A stretch of 64,000 nucleotides of DNA. Origin: Ciborinia camelliae. Its lineage: Eukaryota; Ascomycota; Leotiomycetes; Helotiales; Sclerotiniaceae. Location: the NCBI GenBank assembly GCA_025890175.1, contig JANPYM010000007.1:836525-900524 (forward strand), read 5' to 3'. Each line of letters begins with the position of its first letter. Within the stretch, counting starts at the first letter, position 1. The position numbers were made by a program, and so were the translations under genes. The notes below the pieces were generated by a model. It had not been told where the DNA came from and searched no databases. It was given only the letters and a program-made list of their open reading frames with translations. Below are positions 62,256 to 64,000 of this stretch, in pieces.

Positions 62256-63451
62256 CTCGCTAATTCTATCCTATTCTTGGATTCTTGTACGATGGAAGAC
62301 GAGGAAATGTAACGAGGATTTGCTTCTGTTGCACTTCTATGTGCGTGGGTGCACTGCATGATGGTGGGACAAGGGGATGGGATGGGATGGGGGGATGAGG
62401 GGATGGAATGTTTCAGATGAGATAGATGGGGTTTTGGTGGGTGGTATGGTGTGGTGTGAAGAACCCAAGGTTGGTGAAATAGGCTTCGTGGTCGGGTGGA
62501 ATGTGGGTGTGGATGTAGATGTGGATGGTGTATGTACCTCCAGGTATGATGGAAGAAAGTAGGGGGAAAGCGGGGAACGGGAGACAGTGGGGGACAGTGG
62601 GGGTTCGTTTCATGGAAGTCTTCCTATTGGTTTGAAGAAAAGAAAAGGGGTGGATCTCGGGTAAGATAGGTTAGGTTACCGGCATGAGGCTTTTGGGACG
62701 TAATGCGGGGATGATGGGGAAGTACAGGGTCACAGGGTAGTACAAGGACAAGGACAAGTACTAGTGATATCGATCGATCGATGATGGGTATTCAGATAAT
62801 CTAAATGATTCGTGAACAACCTAACAGTGAATGAGTCGCGGCAATCATCTAGTACCTAGGGAAGGATGTACGGATTGAAGTTTCCATTTCGTGCTACTTG
62901 AGAAAAAGACGAGGGGGGGGGCTTTGAATCACCAGTATCGTACCATAGGAGATACAAGTCTCTAATGGTATCATGGGGCTCTGTGAAAACTTTCATCTAT
63001 ATCAACTCGACTGCTGGGAGCTGGAATATTGTATTGATGGTTAGTAAAAAGAGGCAAGTTGTTCTTGTTCTTTTGTTCGCACAGTTGCGCGGTATGGGAT
63101 GAGTGTGTAGAAGATAATGATAATGAGATGATGAAAGCGATGACGGTATAAAAACATGATCCTTTTTATTGTCGATTAAACCATTAAATGATGAAATAAG
63201 GGATGAGAAGTAAAATAGGACAGGAAACACAATCAAGGCAAGTTCTTACATTCTGGAAGCTTTGAAAGTCACCGCTTTTTATAGCGGGCTTGAGGCGTTG
63301 GTTTGTATTCGATCATTCAAACTACTTGAGATTTGGTGGTATGGATGATGGGCATTTAAATACGTGAGTATTGAATAAATCTAGCCGGATTTCGTTTCAT
63401 CAAGTCAATATATGATGTATATGAATGCAGGAATTGAAGTTCCCGTATTAC

Positions 63452-63461
63452 NNNNNNNNNN
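63452..63461. other. Assembly gap (10 N)
   Basis: Ten unresolved bases mark a scaffold join. Confidence 1.
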
Positions 63462-64000
63462 AGTGTACAGTAAGTATATCGCACGAGATGCACGCGGTTT
63501 TTTCTAGGGGTCTTCTACAGTGTTTACTCGGGTGGAACGAGCTTGTAGGTAGGTCGGTAGGTATTTATAAGTATAATACGGGTATAGGAGGTACTTTTGT
63601 ATTAATCTTTAACCTTCCAGGGAAGTCTTAAGGTAGGTTATAGAAATCCATGAGTGGTGGTCTATAGAGACTCTTAAAAGGTTACTGTAACTCTTTTCAA
63701 GTTTGTATTGATTTTGTGATTGAGATTACACCTTTACACCTTTACACCTTTACATTTCTTACTTCTCTTTTTTCTGCAGTACGACGCGGGGTTGCGGTTG
63801 CGGTTGCGGTTTACCTTAATTTGTGCTTCTTATTCGTTGTCCTGTCTTGTCTCTTGTGCTCACTCACTCACGTTCAAAGTGGATCTGATTCTTAATAAGT
63901 GTCGTTTCCATCTTCTTGTACTTCCTCGCTTCCTGCTTGTTTTCCTGTTCGGCTTCCCCCTTGTATCTTGACGTGTATCCCGTGGTATTTGAAACATTGT
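63462..64000. repeat. Second copy of the 539 bp duplication
   Basis: Matches 61717-62255 as far as the window extends, and may continue beyond it. Its start coincides exactly with the end of the N gap, which points to unmerged contig ends. Confidence 0.95.

Larger units (their letters stand above)
57817..64000. other. Gene-free terminal region with AT island and assembly gap
   Basis: No gene recognised. It contains a GGAAGGAAAAGGA minisatellite (58497-58563), GGTGGGTA repeats (about 58845-58880), an AT-rich island (about 59035-59800), scattered G-rich tracts (59940-60300), and a 10-base N gap at 63452-63461. After the gap the sequence repeats 61717-62255 exactly. Confidence 0.65.

Overview
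This is filamentous ascomycete DNA, most likely from a Leotiomycete in or near the Sclerotiniaceae (Botrytis/Sclerotinia/Monilinia type). The lineage is an inference from gene content and style: short 49-139 bp introns with GTATGT/GTGAGT-like donors and CTAAC branch points, AT-rich intergenic DNA, a STAND-type N-terminal domain joined to ankyrin repeats, and a PNG1 with the altered active site reported for filamentous ascomycetes. I see no bacterial operons, rRNA, CRISPR array or convincing tRNA. Gene density is low: eleven protein-coding loci, one of them apparently decayed, in 64 kb, separated by long tracts rich in microsatellites, G-runs and transposon relics.

Layout. 1-6.9 kb: gene-free, simple repeats. 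6.88-7.72 kb (-): decayed short-chain dehydrogenase. 7.7-17.2 kb: gene-free. 17.19-18.63 kb (+): PNG1-type peptide:N-glycanase homologue whose catalytic cysteine is valine. 18.6-21.9 kb: low-complexity G-rich spacer. 21.9-24.95 kb (+): four-exon TRK-family potassium transporter. 25-27.2 kb: spacer with a 3 x 108 bp tandem repeat. 27.2-32.5 kb (+): an F-box protein, then a five-exon STAND-N-terminal/ankyrin protein, an accessory-looking pair. 33.4-36.15 kb (-): UTP4/cirhin WD40 ribosome-biogenesis protein. 37.4-38.3 kb (-): four-exon small secreted protein. 40.5-43.3 kb (+): three-exon AT-hook, glutamine-rich nuclear protein. 43.3-51.4 kb: gene-poor transposon-relic zone with two related Harbinger-like MITEs, a pogo-like terminus, a hairpin and dispersed repeats. 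51.4-53.55 kb (+): bZIP-like protein whose only intron is enlarged by a 424 bp hAT-type MITE and whose C-terminal half is a nested minisatellite. 55.07-55.82 kb (-): ER-luminal FKBP prolyl isomerase ending in HNEL. 57.3-57.8 kb (+): small two-exon His/Ser-rich protein. 57.8-64 kb: gene-free, with an AT-rich island and, at the end, a 539 bp exact repeat on the far side of a 10-N gap.

The genes do not form an obvious cluster or pathway. PNG1 and the FKBP both relate to glycoprotein or secretory-pathway quality control, UTP4 is core ribosome biogenesis and TRK is potassium uptake. The F-box/STAND-ankyrin pair and the repeat-rich bZIP-like locus look lineage-specific. All exon structures were assembled by eye from reading-frame continuity and splice consensus; each intact model sums to a whole number of codons, but none is supported by transcript data here.
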